DNA from: Longispora albida DSM 44784
Lineage (GTDB): Bacteria > Actinomycetota > Actinomycetes > Mycobacteriales > Micromonosporaceae
Assembly: GCF_000379825.1 (NCBI RefSeq)
Contig: NZ_KB903839.1
Span: 1-53,708 of the forward strand
Reading direction: 5' to 3'
Length of the DNA stretch: 53,708 bases
Positions 34,924 through 42,525 of the stretch are shown one piece after another. How positions within the stretch are numbered: the first letter of the stretch is position 1; every line of letters begins with the position of its first letter. The position numbers and the translations under genes were made by a program. The notes under the pieces were generated by a model, which was not told where the DNA came from, did not search any database, and saw only the letters and a program-made list of their open reading frames with translations.

Positions 34924-35619
34924 TTACCGGCCGCGCATCGCGCCGCGCGGCGGGCGCAGGTTCTTCGGGATCGGGCCCTTGGGCATCTGGGGACGGCCGG
35001 CGCTGAGCGCGGTCAGGCGGGTCTCCAGGGCGTTGACCTGCTTGCCGGTGATGTTGCGCGGCAGCTTCATGACGGCCATCCGCAGCTTGCGGATCGGCAT
35101 CTCGCCCTCGCCGTTACCGATCATGAAGTCGTAGATCGGGGTCGAGGTGCCGACCACCTTGCTGAGCTTCTTCTTCTCCTGCGCCAGCAGGCTACGCGCC
35201 CGGGCTGGCGCGCCCTCGCCGACCAGGATCACGCCCGGGCGGCCGATGACACGGTGCACGAAGTCGTTCTGCGTGGTGAGCTGCACGGCCGGGGTGACCC
35301 GCCAGTCGCCGCGCAGCATCTCCAGGATGGAGGCCGCGGCACCCGGCTGGTTCTCAGCCTCGGCCATCATGGCGGTGTTCGAGCGCAGGTTCAGCACGAT
35401 CATCACGCCGAGCAGGGCGAGCAGGACGCCTGCCGGGATCCAGAGCCAGGAGTCGGTCAGCCACACCACCAGCCCCACGAGAACCAGCGGCACGAGGACC
35501 GCCAGGGCGACGAGGGGTACGAACATGCGGTCCCGTTTCGCGGTGAACGCGAAGACCATCCGAATCTGCTTCAGACGGTCACGGAGCTTTACTTTTTCGG
35601 GCTGCTGGGCCTTGGCCAT
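34924..35619 (-). CDS. DUF4191 membrane protein
   Basis: 231 residues. Seen: a basic N-terminus, two adjacent helices (about 33-80, LVALAVLVPLVLVGLVVWLTDSWLWIPAGVLLALLGVMIVL), then a soluble domain with GDWRVTPAVQ, HRVIGRPGVILVGEG and QEKKKLSKVVG; basic Pro/Arg tail. Known: the gene is linked to lipA and glnA in mycobacteria and streptomycetes; no biochemical role is established. ATG 35619. Confidence 0.9.
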   Translation of the reverse strand: MAKAQQPEKVKLRDRLKQIRMVFAFTAKRDRMFVPLVALAVLVPLVLVGLVVWLTDSWLWIPAGVLLALLGVMIVLNLRSNTAMMAEAENQPGAAASILEMLRGDWRVTPAVQLTTQNDFVHRVIGRPGVILVGEGAPARARSLLAQEKKKLSKVVGTSTPIYDFMIGNGEGEMPIRKLRMAVMKLPRNITGKQVNALETRLTALSAGRPQMPKGPIPKNLRPPRGAMRGR

Positions 35620-35689
35620 ACGCTGAGTCTAGTTGCCGATCAGTAGCCGGGCGCGCTGGCCCGCAGCCACTACAGTCACCGGCGTGAAC

Positions 35690-36358
35690 ATGGCGCCCCC
35701 ACCGTATGGTTATCCACCGCAATATCCGGTTTACCAGCCCCGCCGGTACTCCCGGGCCAGCGCGAGCGTGACCCTGCCGATCGCCGGGGTGGCCCTGGTC
35801 GTCCTCGGCCTGCTGATCCTGCCGTGGCAGAAGGACACCTGGCTGTACGAGATCGCGACCGGCGTCGCCGACACCGGCCCGCACAGCTTCGGCGAGTCCT
35901 ATGTTCTCTTCCTCGCGTACCCGTCGCTGATCTTCGGCGGGCTGCTGGCGTTCGCGGCGAACCTCGACTCAGGCGTCTTCCGCTGGCTGCACTTCGCGTT
36001 CGGCGCGCTCGCCACATGCGGGGCCGGCACCCTCGGCGTACTCGGGGCCGGCATCGTGGCGGCGATGTCCGGTGAGGGCCAGGCCGCCGAGAACGGCGGG
36101 GCGGCGATGGGTGTGCTCGTCGGCGTGTGCTTCGTCGTCTTCCTCTCGATGCTCGGCTTCGCGTTCCTCAAGGGGCTCGCGCTGCGCATCGTCGGCGGGC
36201 TCATGCTGCTGGGCTACGGCCTCACCTCGGCACTCGGCGTCGTCAGCCTCTACGAGGGCGCAGCGGCCGGCCCGTACCCCTCGGCGTTCCTCCCGGCCCT
36301 GGGCTGGCTCTTCTGCGCCGTAGGAGCCTTCACCGGCCCCAAGTATGAGTACCGCTGA
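35690..36358 (+). CDS. Membrane protein, four helices
   Basis: 222 residues. Seen: N-terminal MAPPPYGYPPQYPVYQPRRYS, a proline/tyrosine-rich cytoplasmic stretch common on small actinobacterial membrane proteins, then four or five hydrophobic helices (about 33-50, 78-100, 110-132, 148-170, 178-215). No domain recognised. GTG 35684 is an alternative start. Divergent from the DUF4191 gene by 70 bp, followed by repeat copy D. Confidence 0.75.
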   Translation: MAPPPYGYPPQYPVYQPRRYSRASASVTLPIAGVALVVLGLLILPWQKDTWLYEIATGVADTGPHSFGESYVLFLAYPSLIFGGLLAFAANLDSGVFRWLHFAFGALATCGAGTLGVLGAGIVAAMSGEGQAAENGGAAMGVLVGVCFVVFLSMLGFAFLKGLALRIVGGLMLLGYGLTSALGVVSLYEGAAAGPYPSAFLPALGWLFCAVGAFTGPKYEYR

Positions 36359-36383
36359 ATGGTTTGGATCTTGAGAACTTGAC

Positions 36384-36500
36384 TTTGATCTAGCCTGAAG
36401 TGGCCCGCTGAGGGCGGGGATGCGAAGGCGGAAGGCCGTCTGCATACCGGTGTTGTATGCAGACGGCCTTCCCACTCGCGCATCGTCGTTCTCAGCGGGT
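36384..36500 (+). repeat. Structured intergenic repeat, copy D (forward orientation)
   Basis: Flank TTGATCTAGCCTGAA, then GTGGCCCGCTGAG. Outer arms 36404-36412 and 36491-36499; GATGCG (36419-36424) with CGCATC (36479-36484). Inner stem: 18 perfect base pairs, 36430-36447 with 36455-36472, closing heptaloop CGGTGTT (36448-36454). Its right end supplies the lipA stop codon (36492-36494). Confidence 0.92.
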
Positions 36501-37421
36501 CCTTGCGTCCAAAGCCTGCTTGTAGAGGCGGCCTGCCCGGTAGCTCGACCGGACCAGCGGGCCGGACATGACGCCGGAGAAACCCAGCTCCTCGGCCTCG
36601 GCCTGGAGCTCGATGAACTCCTCCGGCTTCACCCACCGGCTGACCGGGTGGTGCTTCGGCGACGGCCGCAGGTACTGCGTGATGGTGATCAGCTCGCAGC
36701 CGGCGTCCACCAGGTCCTTGAGCGCCTGGGAGACCTCCTCGCGCTCCTCGCCCATCCCGAGGATGAAGTTGGACTTGGTGACCAGCCCGGCCTCGCGGGC
36801 CCTGGTGATCACCTCGAGGGAGCGCTCGTACCGGAAGGCCGGCCGGATCCGCTTGAAGATCCTGGGCACGGTCTCGACGTTGTGCGCGAGCACCTCCGGA
36901 CGGCTGTCGAACACCTCGGCCAGCTGCTCGGGCTTCGCGTTGAAGTCGGGGATGAGCAGCTCGACACCGCAGCCCGGCACGAGCTGGTGGATCTGGCGCA
37001 CCGTCTCCGCGTACAGCCAGGCGCCGCCGTCGGGCAGGTCGTCGCGGGCCACGCCGGTGATGGTCGCGTACTTCAGCTCCATCTGGGCGACGGACTCGGC
37101 GACCCTGCGGGGCTCGTCGGCGTCGAAGTCGGCTGGCTTGCCGGTGTCGATCTGGCAGAAGTCACAGCGCCGGGTGCACTGGTCGCCACCGATCAGGAAG
37201 GTGGCTTCGCGGTCTTCCCAGCATTCGTAGATGTTGGGACAGCCGGCCTCCTGGCACACGGTGTGCAGGCCCTCGCGCGTGACGAGGTTGCGAATCTGGG
37301 TGTACTCAGGACCCATCTTCGCTTTGATCTTGATCCAGGGGGGCTTGCGCTCGATCGGGGTCTCGGCGTTACGGGCCTCGACCCTCAGCAGGCGTCGTCC
37401 CTCAGGGCTCACCACGGTCAC
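36492..37421 (-). CDS. lipA: Lipoyl synthase
   Basis: Radical-SAM enzyme inserting two sulfurs into octanoyl groups of lipoyl domains. Seen: the auxiliary cluster motif [16 protein letters not shown] (C-x4-C-x5-C), the radical SAM motif CTRRCDFC (C-x3-C-x2-C), and RSSYRAG near the C-terminus. 309 residues from GTG 37421, which matches the actinobacterial start; the longer frame adds 19 basic residues. Odd: its last codons and TGA lie inside the right arm of repeat copy D. lipB is 2.7 kb away, separated by aspS2 and fic, though the two are normally adjacent. Confidence 0.97.
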   Translation of the reverse strand: MTVVSPEGRRLLRVEARNAETPIERKPPWIKIKAKMGPEYTQIRNLVTREGLHTVCQEAGCPNIYECWEDREATFLIGGDQCTRRCDFCQIDTGKPADFDADEPRRVAESVAQMELKYATITGVARDDLPDGGAWLYAETVRQIHQLVPGCGVELLIPDFNAKPEQLAEVFDSRPEVLAHNVETVPRIFKRIRPAFRYERSLEVITRAREAGLVTKSNFILGMGEEREEVSQALKDLVDAGCELITITQYLRPSPKHHPVSRWVKPEEFIELQAEAEELGFSGVMSGPLVRSSYRAGRLYKQALDARTR

Positions 37422-37497
37422 GCTCGACAGCCTACGCCCGGCGGAACCCCGTCTGAACAGCGCTGTAACCGGGCTCACCAGCGCGTGTCATATGTCC

Positions 37498-37528
37498 TTG
37501 ACAACACTCGGCGTCCGTTCGTTACTCT
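37498..37528 (+). promoter_or_regulatory. Candidate promoter of the aspS2 T-box transcript
   Basis: TTGACA (37498-37503) is a perfect -35 element; TACTCT (37523-37528) fits TAnnnT with 19-nt spacing, or TTACTC with 18. Transcription would begin near 37535, right at the base of Stem I. Confidence 0.6.
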
Positions 37529-37534
37529 CTGTTC

Positions 37535-37688
37535 GACAGGGTGCCAGCGCCTGACGAACGCCTCTGGCCCTGCCGTCCGGCTCACGACACGAGCCGCCGA
37601 GGCTGGCGTCACGCCGGCGAAGGTGTGGTGGCACCGCGACAGGCCCCATCGCCCACACCTCCGGGGAGTAGTTCCCACAGGAGGTGTC
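37535..37688 (+). promoter_or_regulatory. T-box riboswitch (class II, translational) controlling aspS2
   Basis: Stem I: CAGG-GCCAG (37537-37547, GT bulge) with CTGGCCCTG (37564-37572), loop 37548-37563 containing GAC (37553-37555, Asp) and AAC (37557-37559, Asn). Then CGGCTC/GAGCCG (37578-37583/37591-37596) and GCTGGC/GCCGGC (37602-37607/37613-37618). Core T-box GGTGGCACCGCG (37627-37638). Antisequestrator: GGTGTGG (37622-37628) with CCACACC (37653-37659), bulge TGGCACC, then GCG with CGC (37650-37652). Sequestrator: ACACCTCC (37655-37662) with the ribosome site GGAGGTGT (37680-37687). The two helices are exclusive. Bulge TGGC pairs tRNA 3' GCCA, matching the G73 of tRNA-Asp and tRNA-Asn. Confidence 0.9.
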
Positions 37689-38954
37689 ATGAAACGCGTA
37701 CTCAGTTCGGAACTCGCCGCCCACGTCGGCGAGAGAGTGCAGATCGCCGGCTGGGCGCATCGCCGCCGGCTACTGAAAACAGTCGCTTTCCTGATCGTGC
37801 GCGACCGGGCCGGCCTGGCCCAGGTGGTCGTGCCGTCGGCGGCGGAGCTCGAGGGATTCGGCGAGGAGACCGTGGTCTCCGTGACCGGCACGGTGACGGC
37901 CAACCCTCAGGCTCCGGGCGGTGTCGAGCTGACCAGCCCCGTCGTCGAACTGCTCGGCGAGCCGGTGCGCGAGCTGCCGGTCGAGCTGCACCGGCCGGAG
38001 TTGTCGGCGACTCTGCCGACGCTCCTCGACCACGCGTTCGTCACGCTGCGTCACAGTACGCGCAAACCTGTTTTTGAACTTTCGGCGGCGGCGATCCGCG
38101 GTTTCCGGGCCGTGCTCGACGCGCAGGGCTTCACGGAGGTCTGCACGCCGAAGATCGTCGAGGCGGCCACCGAGTCCGGCGCGAGCGTTTTCGGCGTCGA
38201 CTACTTCGGGCGTAAGGCGTATCTCGCGCAGTCACCGCAGTTCTACAAGCAGGCGATGGTCGGGGTCTTCGAGCGGGTGTACGAGATCGGGCCGGTGTTC
38301 CGGGCCGAGCCGCACGACACGTCGCGGCACCTGGCCGAGTACGTGTCCCTCGACGTCGAGCTGGGCTTCATCGAGAACCACCACGACGTGATGCGGGTGC
38401 TCCGCGACGTCGTCGCCGGCATGGTCGCCGAAACCGCACCGGCTGCCGCCAAGCTCGGGATCGAGCTGCCAGCCGTACCGGCCGAGATCCCGGTCGTGCA
38501 CTTCGCCGAGGCGCTGAAGATCGCTGGCGCGGACCCGGCGGAGAAGGACCTCGCCCCGGCCGACGAGCGGGCGGTGGCGGAGTGGGCGCGGGCGGAACAC
38601 GGCTCGGAGTTCGTGTACGTCGAGGGGTACCCGACCCTCGAACGCGCCTTCTACACCCACCCCGAGCCGGGCCATGCCCCGTACTCCCGGGGCTTCGACC
38701 TGCTGTTCCGCGGGCTGGAGCTGGTGAGCGGGGCGCAGCGGCTGCACCGGTACACCGACTATGTGGCCACGCTCGCCGAGCGGGGGCTGCCGATCGGCCC
38801 GTACGAGAGCTACCTCGACGTGTTCCGGCACGGGGTGCCGCCGCACGGCGGGTTCGCGATCGGGCTGGAGCGGTTCGTCATGCAGCTCATCGGAGCCGGC
38901 AACATCCGCGAGGTCACGCTGTTCCCCCGAGACCTGCACCGCCTGACGCCGTAG
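37689..38954 (+). CDS. aspS2: Archaeal-type aspartyl-tRNA synthetase (probably aspartate-tRNA(Asn) ligase)
   Basis: Class II synthetase of 421 residues. Seen: an N-terminal OB-fold (1-95, VQIAGWAHRRRLLKTVAFLIVRDRAG), motif 2 VFRAEPHDTSRHLAEYVSLDVE (about 198-219), and motif 3 GGFAIGLERFVMQLIGAGNIREVTLFPRD near the C-terminus. It lacks the GAD insertion of the roughly 590-residue bacterial AspRS, so it is the short archaeal type, which is often non-discriminating and can load Asp on tRNA-Asn. A housekeeping AspRS should exist elsewhere. Its expression should follow tRNA charging through the T-box leader. It and fic separate lipA from lipB. Confidence 0.9.
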   Translation: MKRVLSSELAAHVGERVQIAGWAHRRRLLKTVAFLIVRDRAGLAQVVVPSAAELEGFGEETVVSVTGTVTANPQAPGGVELTSPVVELLGEPVRELPVELHRPELSATLPTLLDHAFVTLRHSTRKPVFELSAAAIRGFRAVLDAQGFTEVCTPKIVEAATESGASVFGVDYFGRKAYLAQSPQFYKQAMVGVFERVYEIGPVFRAEPHDTSRHLAEYVSLDVELGFIENHHDVMRVLRDVVAGMVAETAPAAAKLGIELPAVPAEIPVVHFAEALKIAGADPAEKDLAPADERAVAEWARAEHGSEFVYVEGYPTLERAFYTHPEPGHAPYSRGFDLLFRGLELVSGAQRLHRYTDYVATLAERGLPIGPYESYLDVFRHGVPPHGGFAIGLERFVMQLIGAGNIREVTLFPRDLHRLTP

Positions 38955-39019
38955 CGACCTTGCCCGTCGCCTCTCCTCGCAAGGGGCGAGGGGCAAACCT
39001 TTATGGTTTACTTCCCTTT

Positions 39020-40162
39020 ATGCTGTATGCCACGCCCCAGCTCACATCGGACGACCGGCGGGTGCTGGACGAGATCACCACCATGAGCGAACTGCTCCAG
39101 CCGATGGTCCGGCCGACCCGGACCTGGTCCGGCTCGCTGCGCCGGGAACTTTTCGCCCGGAACATCCAGGCCTCCATCATGATCGAGGGGTATCAGACCT
39201 CGGTCGCGGATGTGGAGAGCATGATCGCTGGCGGTGAGCCGCTGGACAGCACCAAGGCGAACCTGCGGGAGGCCGAGGGCTACCGGCAGGCCCTGAGCTG
39301 GGTGCTGCGGCTAGCTGGCGCGCAGGATTTCGCATACAGCGACGGCCTGCTCAACGGCATGCACTACATGATCGCTGGACATCACCCGCGCACCGAATCC
39401 GGCTGGTGGCGTACGACTGGGGTCTGGGTGGGTGGGGGTGCGCGCGGCCAGATCGCTTACGAGGCACCGGACGCCGACCGGGTTCCGGGGCTGATCAGTG
39501 AACTGATCGACTGGCTGAACGGTGGCGATCTGGACTCGCCGACCCTGGTCAGGGCGGCGATGGCCCACCTCAATCTGGTCAGCATCCATCCCTGGCGGGA
39601 CGGCAACGGCCGGATGTCCCGGGCACTGCACACCTTGCTCATCGCCCGGGATGGCCTGCTGGCTCCGGAGTTCTCCTCGATCGAGGAGTGGATTGGCTAC
39701 CACCCCCGCGACTACTACGACGCACTGAGGACAGGGGGCAGGGTGTGGTCGCCCGAGAGGGAAGCTGGCCCGTGGGTCCGGTACGTCCTCGCTGCCCATC
39801 ACCAGCAGCTTCAGCTGGTCCGGAACCGGGTGAAGACGCAGTCGGACCTCTGGTTCGCGCTGGAGGAGGCCATCCGGAGGCAGGGCTGGGACGAGCGGTT
39901 CGCCTACGCGCTCTTCCCGACGATCAGGGACGGCGAACTCGAAGGCGAGGTCACCGGCCTGGTACATCGGGCGGCTTACCAGGCCGACGCCGGTATCAGC
40001 GAGCAGGCGGCACAGGCTGACCTGCGCACGCTGGTCCGCGCCAGCTGGCTGGATGGTGTGGGAGCTGGCAGAGGAAGGTACTACAAGGCTGGCCCTCAGC
40101 TGCCCGCCGAACTCAAGTCGCTGGTCAAGCCGGTGTTCGTCCTCGACCCGTACGAGGGCTAG
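39020..40162 (+). CDS. Fic-domain protein (probable AMP-transferase), class II
   Basis: 380 residues. Seen: an inhibitory-helix motif SIMIEG (Ser52-Gly57) matching S/T-x-x-x-E-G/N near the N-terminus, Fic active site [12 protein letters not shown] (190-201) with catalytic His190, and a C-terminal winged-helix-like region (about 290-380, [20 protein letters not shown]). The architecture (Fic_N, Fic, DNA-binding-like tail) is that of class II Fic proteins, which AMPylate targets and are self-inhibited. The ATG follows an A/T-rich stretch with no ribosome site, so it may be leaderless. 65 bp after aspS2; its stop shares CTAG with convergent lipB. Confidence 0.88.
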   Translation: MLYATPQLTSDDRRVLDEITTMSELLQPMVRPTRTWSGSLRRELFARNIQASIMIEGYQTSVADVESMIAGGEPLDSTKANLREAEGYRQALSWVLRLAGAQDFAYSDGLLNGMHYMIAGHHPRTESGWWRTTGVWVGGGARGQIAYEAPDADRVPGLISELIDWLNGGDLDSPTLVRAAMAHLNLVSIHPWRDGNGRMSRALHTLLIARDGLLAPEFSSIEEWIGYHPRDYYDALRTGGRVWSPEREAGPWVRYVLAAHHQQLQLVRNRVKTQSDLWFALEEAIRRQGWDERFAYALFPTIRDGELEGEVTGLVHRAAYQADAGISEQAAQADLRTLVRASWLDGVGAGRGRYYKAGPQLPAELKSLVKPVFVLDPYEG

Positions 40163-40809
40163 GCCGTCGCGGGGCTGGGCAGGAGCAGGTGGAGGTGTTT
40201 CTCGACGACCGGGAGTACCTCGTCGATCGTCACCTCGCGGCCGAGTTCCCAGGAGAGGGAGGTCACGCCGGCGTCCCGAATGCCGCACGGCACGATCTTG
40301 TCGAACGCGGCCATGTCCGGGTTGCAGTTGATCGAGAAGCCGTGCTGGGTCACGCCCTGCGCGACCCGGATGCCGATCGCGGCCAGCTTGCGGTCGGGGC
40401 CGCGCTCGTCCTGGAGCACCCAGACGGCGCCGCGCCGTTCCTTCTTCTCGTGGATGGTCGAGGTCGGCACGCCGAACTCGGCGAAGACCGTCATGAGCAT
40501 GGTCTCGACCCGGTGCACGTAGGCGATCACGTCCAGGCGGTCGTCGAGCTTCATGATCGGGTACCCGACGAGCTGCCCCGGACCGTGCCAGGTGATCTTG
40601 CCGCCCCGGTCGACCTCGACGACCGGCGTGCCGTCCACCGGCCGGTCCCACGGCTCGGTGCGCTTGCCTGCCGTGTAGACGCTGGGGTGCTCAAGTAGCA
40701 GGACGGTGTCCGGGGCGCTGCCGGAGGCGACAGCCTCGTGGATCTGACGCTGCTGCTCCCAGGCCGCCAGGTACTCGATGGTGCCGGCGCGGGTCACTTC
40801 AAGGCTCAC
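40159..40809 (-). CDS. lipB: Octanoyl-ACP:protein transferase
   Basis: Transfers octanoyl groups from acyl carrier protein to lipoyl domains, before LipA acts. Seen: the glycine-rich [19 protein letters not shown], the catalytic Lys in [21 protein letters not shown] and [13 protein letters not shown] with the catalytic Cys. 216 residues, GTG start 40809. Its stop overlaps the fic stop by 4 nt. Substrates include the E2 protein encoded at 48401-50194. Confidence 0.97.
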   Translation of the reverse strand: MSLEVTRAGTIEYLAAWEQQRQIHEAVASGSAPDTVLLLEHPSVYTAGKRTEPWDRPVDGTPVVEVDRGGKITWHGPGQLVGYPIMKLDDRLDVIAYVHRVETMLMTVFAEFGVPTSTIHEKKERRGAVWVLQDERGPDRKLAAIGIRVAQGVTQHGFSINCNPDMAAFDKIVPCGIRDAGVTSLSWELGREVTIDEVLPVVEKHLHLLLPSPATA

Positions 40810-40890
40810 GCGACCGAGCCTAGCTCGGCGCCTCCCGGGCCTTCCGGGCTCTCGTTAACCACCCGGTAGCCCACCGCGCATGATGGTGCA

Positions 40891-41529
40891 ATGGATCTTG
40901 CAGAACTGAGGCGAGGCTGGGTTCACGGCTGGGCCGTGTCCCGTGACGCGCAGTCCCCCGTCCCGATCGCCGGTGGCTACCGGATCGAACCCGGCAAGCC
41001 GGAGAACCTGGTCCGCTATGTGCTGGACGAGCACGACGAGGCGATACTGGCGCGCCTCGACGGCGAACCCGCCGGTACGGAGATCAAGGTCTTCGGCGGC
41101 ACGCCGGAACTCCGCGCAGCCCTCCGGCCCGCCTGGGCGATGTACGACCCGTGCTACCTGATGTCGGTGCCGTTCACCGAGCGCGCGGCCCAGGTTCCGG
41201 CCCCGTACGCCGCCGAGCTCGTCCGCTGCGGTCAGGTGCTCACGGCCCTGGCCAGGGACCCGGGCGGTGCCGTCGTCTGCTCGGCCCGGCTGGCCATGGC
41301 TGGCGAGTTCGGCATCGCGGACCAGGTGGAGACCCACCCGGATCACCGGCGGCGTGGCCTGGGCGCCGCGCTCATGACGCTGCTCGGCAACTGGGCCGCT
41401 GGTGACGGCCTGACCACCGGCCTGCTCGCCGCCACAGCCGAGGGCCGGGCACTTTACAGCTCGCTGGGCTGGGCGGACCACGGCGAGATCGCCGGGGCCT
41501 TCCGTGCCAGAGAGGTCACCGCTGGCTGA
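40891..41529 (+). CDS. GNAT-family acetyltransferase
   Basis: 212 residues. Seen: the acetyl-CoA loop VETHPDHRRRGLGAALMTLLGNWA (about 148-171) with R-R-x-G-L-G, followed by GRALYSSLGWADHGEI. The N-terminal 110 residues are unusual: VHGWAVSRDAQSPVPIAGGYRIEPGKPENLVRYVLDEHDE is not part of the fold and is shared with a small actinobacterial group. Target unknown. Divergent from lipB by 81 bp; its 3' end overlaps the next convergent gene by 14 nt. Confidence 0.85.
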   Translation: MDLAELRRGWVHGWAVSRDAQSPVPIAGGYRIEPGKPENLVRYVLDEHDEAILARLDGEPAGTEIKVFGGTPELRAALRPAWAMYDPCYLMSVPFTERAAQVPAPYAAELVRCGQVLTALARDPGGAVVCSARLAMAGEFGIADQVETHPDHRRRGLGAALMTLLGNWAAGDGLTTGLLAATAEGRALYSSLGWADHGEIAGAFRAREVTAG

Positions 41530-42037
41530 GGTCCAGCCAGTACCGCCTGGTCGGGCCGAGCGGGGTGTCCCGGACGCCTTCGAGGATCGCGCCGGTGGTC
41601 TCGATCGTGCGGGCCGAGGCGAGGTTGTCCACCGCGCACACGAGGAGGACCCGGCCGAGCCCGAGCGCCCGGGCCTCGTTCAGCGTCTCGCCGAGCCCCC
41701 AGCGGGCCAGGCCCCTGCGGCGGGCGGACGGCCGGATGCCGTAGCCGATGTGCCCGCGGATCTCGTCGTGGTGGTGCCGCAGCGCGAAGCCTCCGAGTAC
41801 CTGGCCGTTCTCGGCGATCCATCGTGGCGAGCCGTGTTCGGCGTCCGGGCAGGGCTCGCCGGCGGCGTGGGTGAGCCGGGTCCGCGCGTGTACCCAGGCC
41901 TCGAAGCCGGCCGGTGAGTCCACATCGTCGTCGGGGCCGAGGCCGAAGCCGTCCTCGTGCAGGCCGGGGCCCCAGTCGTCGCGGCAGGCGAGGAAGGCGG
42001 TGTGCAGTGCCGTCGTGGGCAGGATGAGTTCAGGCAT
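41516..42037 (-). CDS. GNAT-family acetyltransferase
   Basis: 173 residues. Seen: IGYGIRPSARRRGLARWGLGETLNEARALGLGRVLLVCAVDNLASARTIETTGAILEGVRD, the full GNAT C-terminal half, with acetyl-CoA loop RRRGLA. It is of the type COG3981/YitI-like predicted acetyltransferase. ATG 42037 is preferred to TTG 42046. It overlaps the convergent GNAT gene by 14 nt; the two are not close relatives. Confidence 0.87.
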   Translation of the reverse strand: MPELILPTTALHTAFLACRDDWGPGLHEDGFGLGPDDDVDSPAGFEAWVHARTRLTHAAGEPCPDAEHGSPRWIAENGQVLGGFALRHHHDEIRGHIGYGIRPSARRRGLARWGLGETLNEARALGLGRVLLVCAVDNLASARTIETTGAILEGVRDTPLGPTRRYWLDLSQR

Positions 42038-42525
42038 GCGGGCCAAGCTAGCCAGTGCCAGGCCGGCCTGCGAGCCGTCCGCCGCGAGCCCATTCGGCCT
42101 TCAGGTGACAGCTGTGCGGCTCGCGGTGGAACTCGGTGTGGGGGAGTACGGGTAAGGGTTTCCCGTCTGCGCGGAGGGCGGCCGGGCGGGTCTGGAGTGG
42201 ACTCCTGTCGTGTGGCACCCCGGCCGGAACGTGGGTCGACGTAGTGACTTGCGTCACAGTTGCTGGGCGGTGATCACTCCGGCCGGGTTGCTGCCCAGGT
42301 CAGACCGGCATAACACCCATATAACAAGGCCAAGGGGTGAACAAGGGGCAACGCGGCACTGCACGCCATTCCACCCAGGCAGGCATGGCTTGTACATTTG
42401 CGGCCAAGCTCGGCCGGGCTTACCGCCTCCGAACACCGCCCGAACCAAGTACCCGAAACCCGTGACGGCTGGCGAGGTGGTGCGTTACTACTTATTGAAA
42501 ATGGGTATCACTTCCGGAGTACACG
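42038..42525. other. 488-bp intergenic region upstream of the ATPase operon
   Basis: No frame is convincing as a gene. Seen: GTGA-N6-TCACA (42244-42258), a CRP-like palindrome; a run around 42310-42350 with two AACAAGG copies; and relatively A/T-rich DNA at 42480-42520 just before the ATPase gene. A long regulated leader or a lost gene are both possible. Confidence 0.45.
42243..42258. promoter_or_regulatory. CRP-like palindrome
   Basis: AGTGACTTGCGTCACA matches TGTGA-N6-TCACA at all but one of the fixed positions. It lies 268 bp before the ATPase ATG, so a direct effect on that gene is uncertain. Confidence 0.35.

Noticed and set aside
37492-37554. A 20-codon frame beginning MSLTTLGVR as a leader peptide
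   Set aside because: It overlaps the -35 element and Stem I of the T-box; the transcript would start after its ATG.
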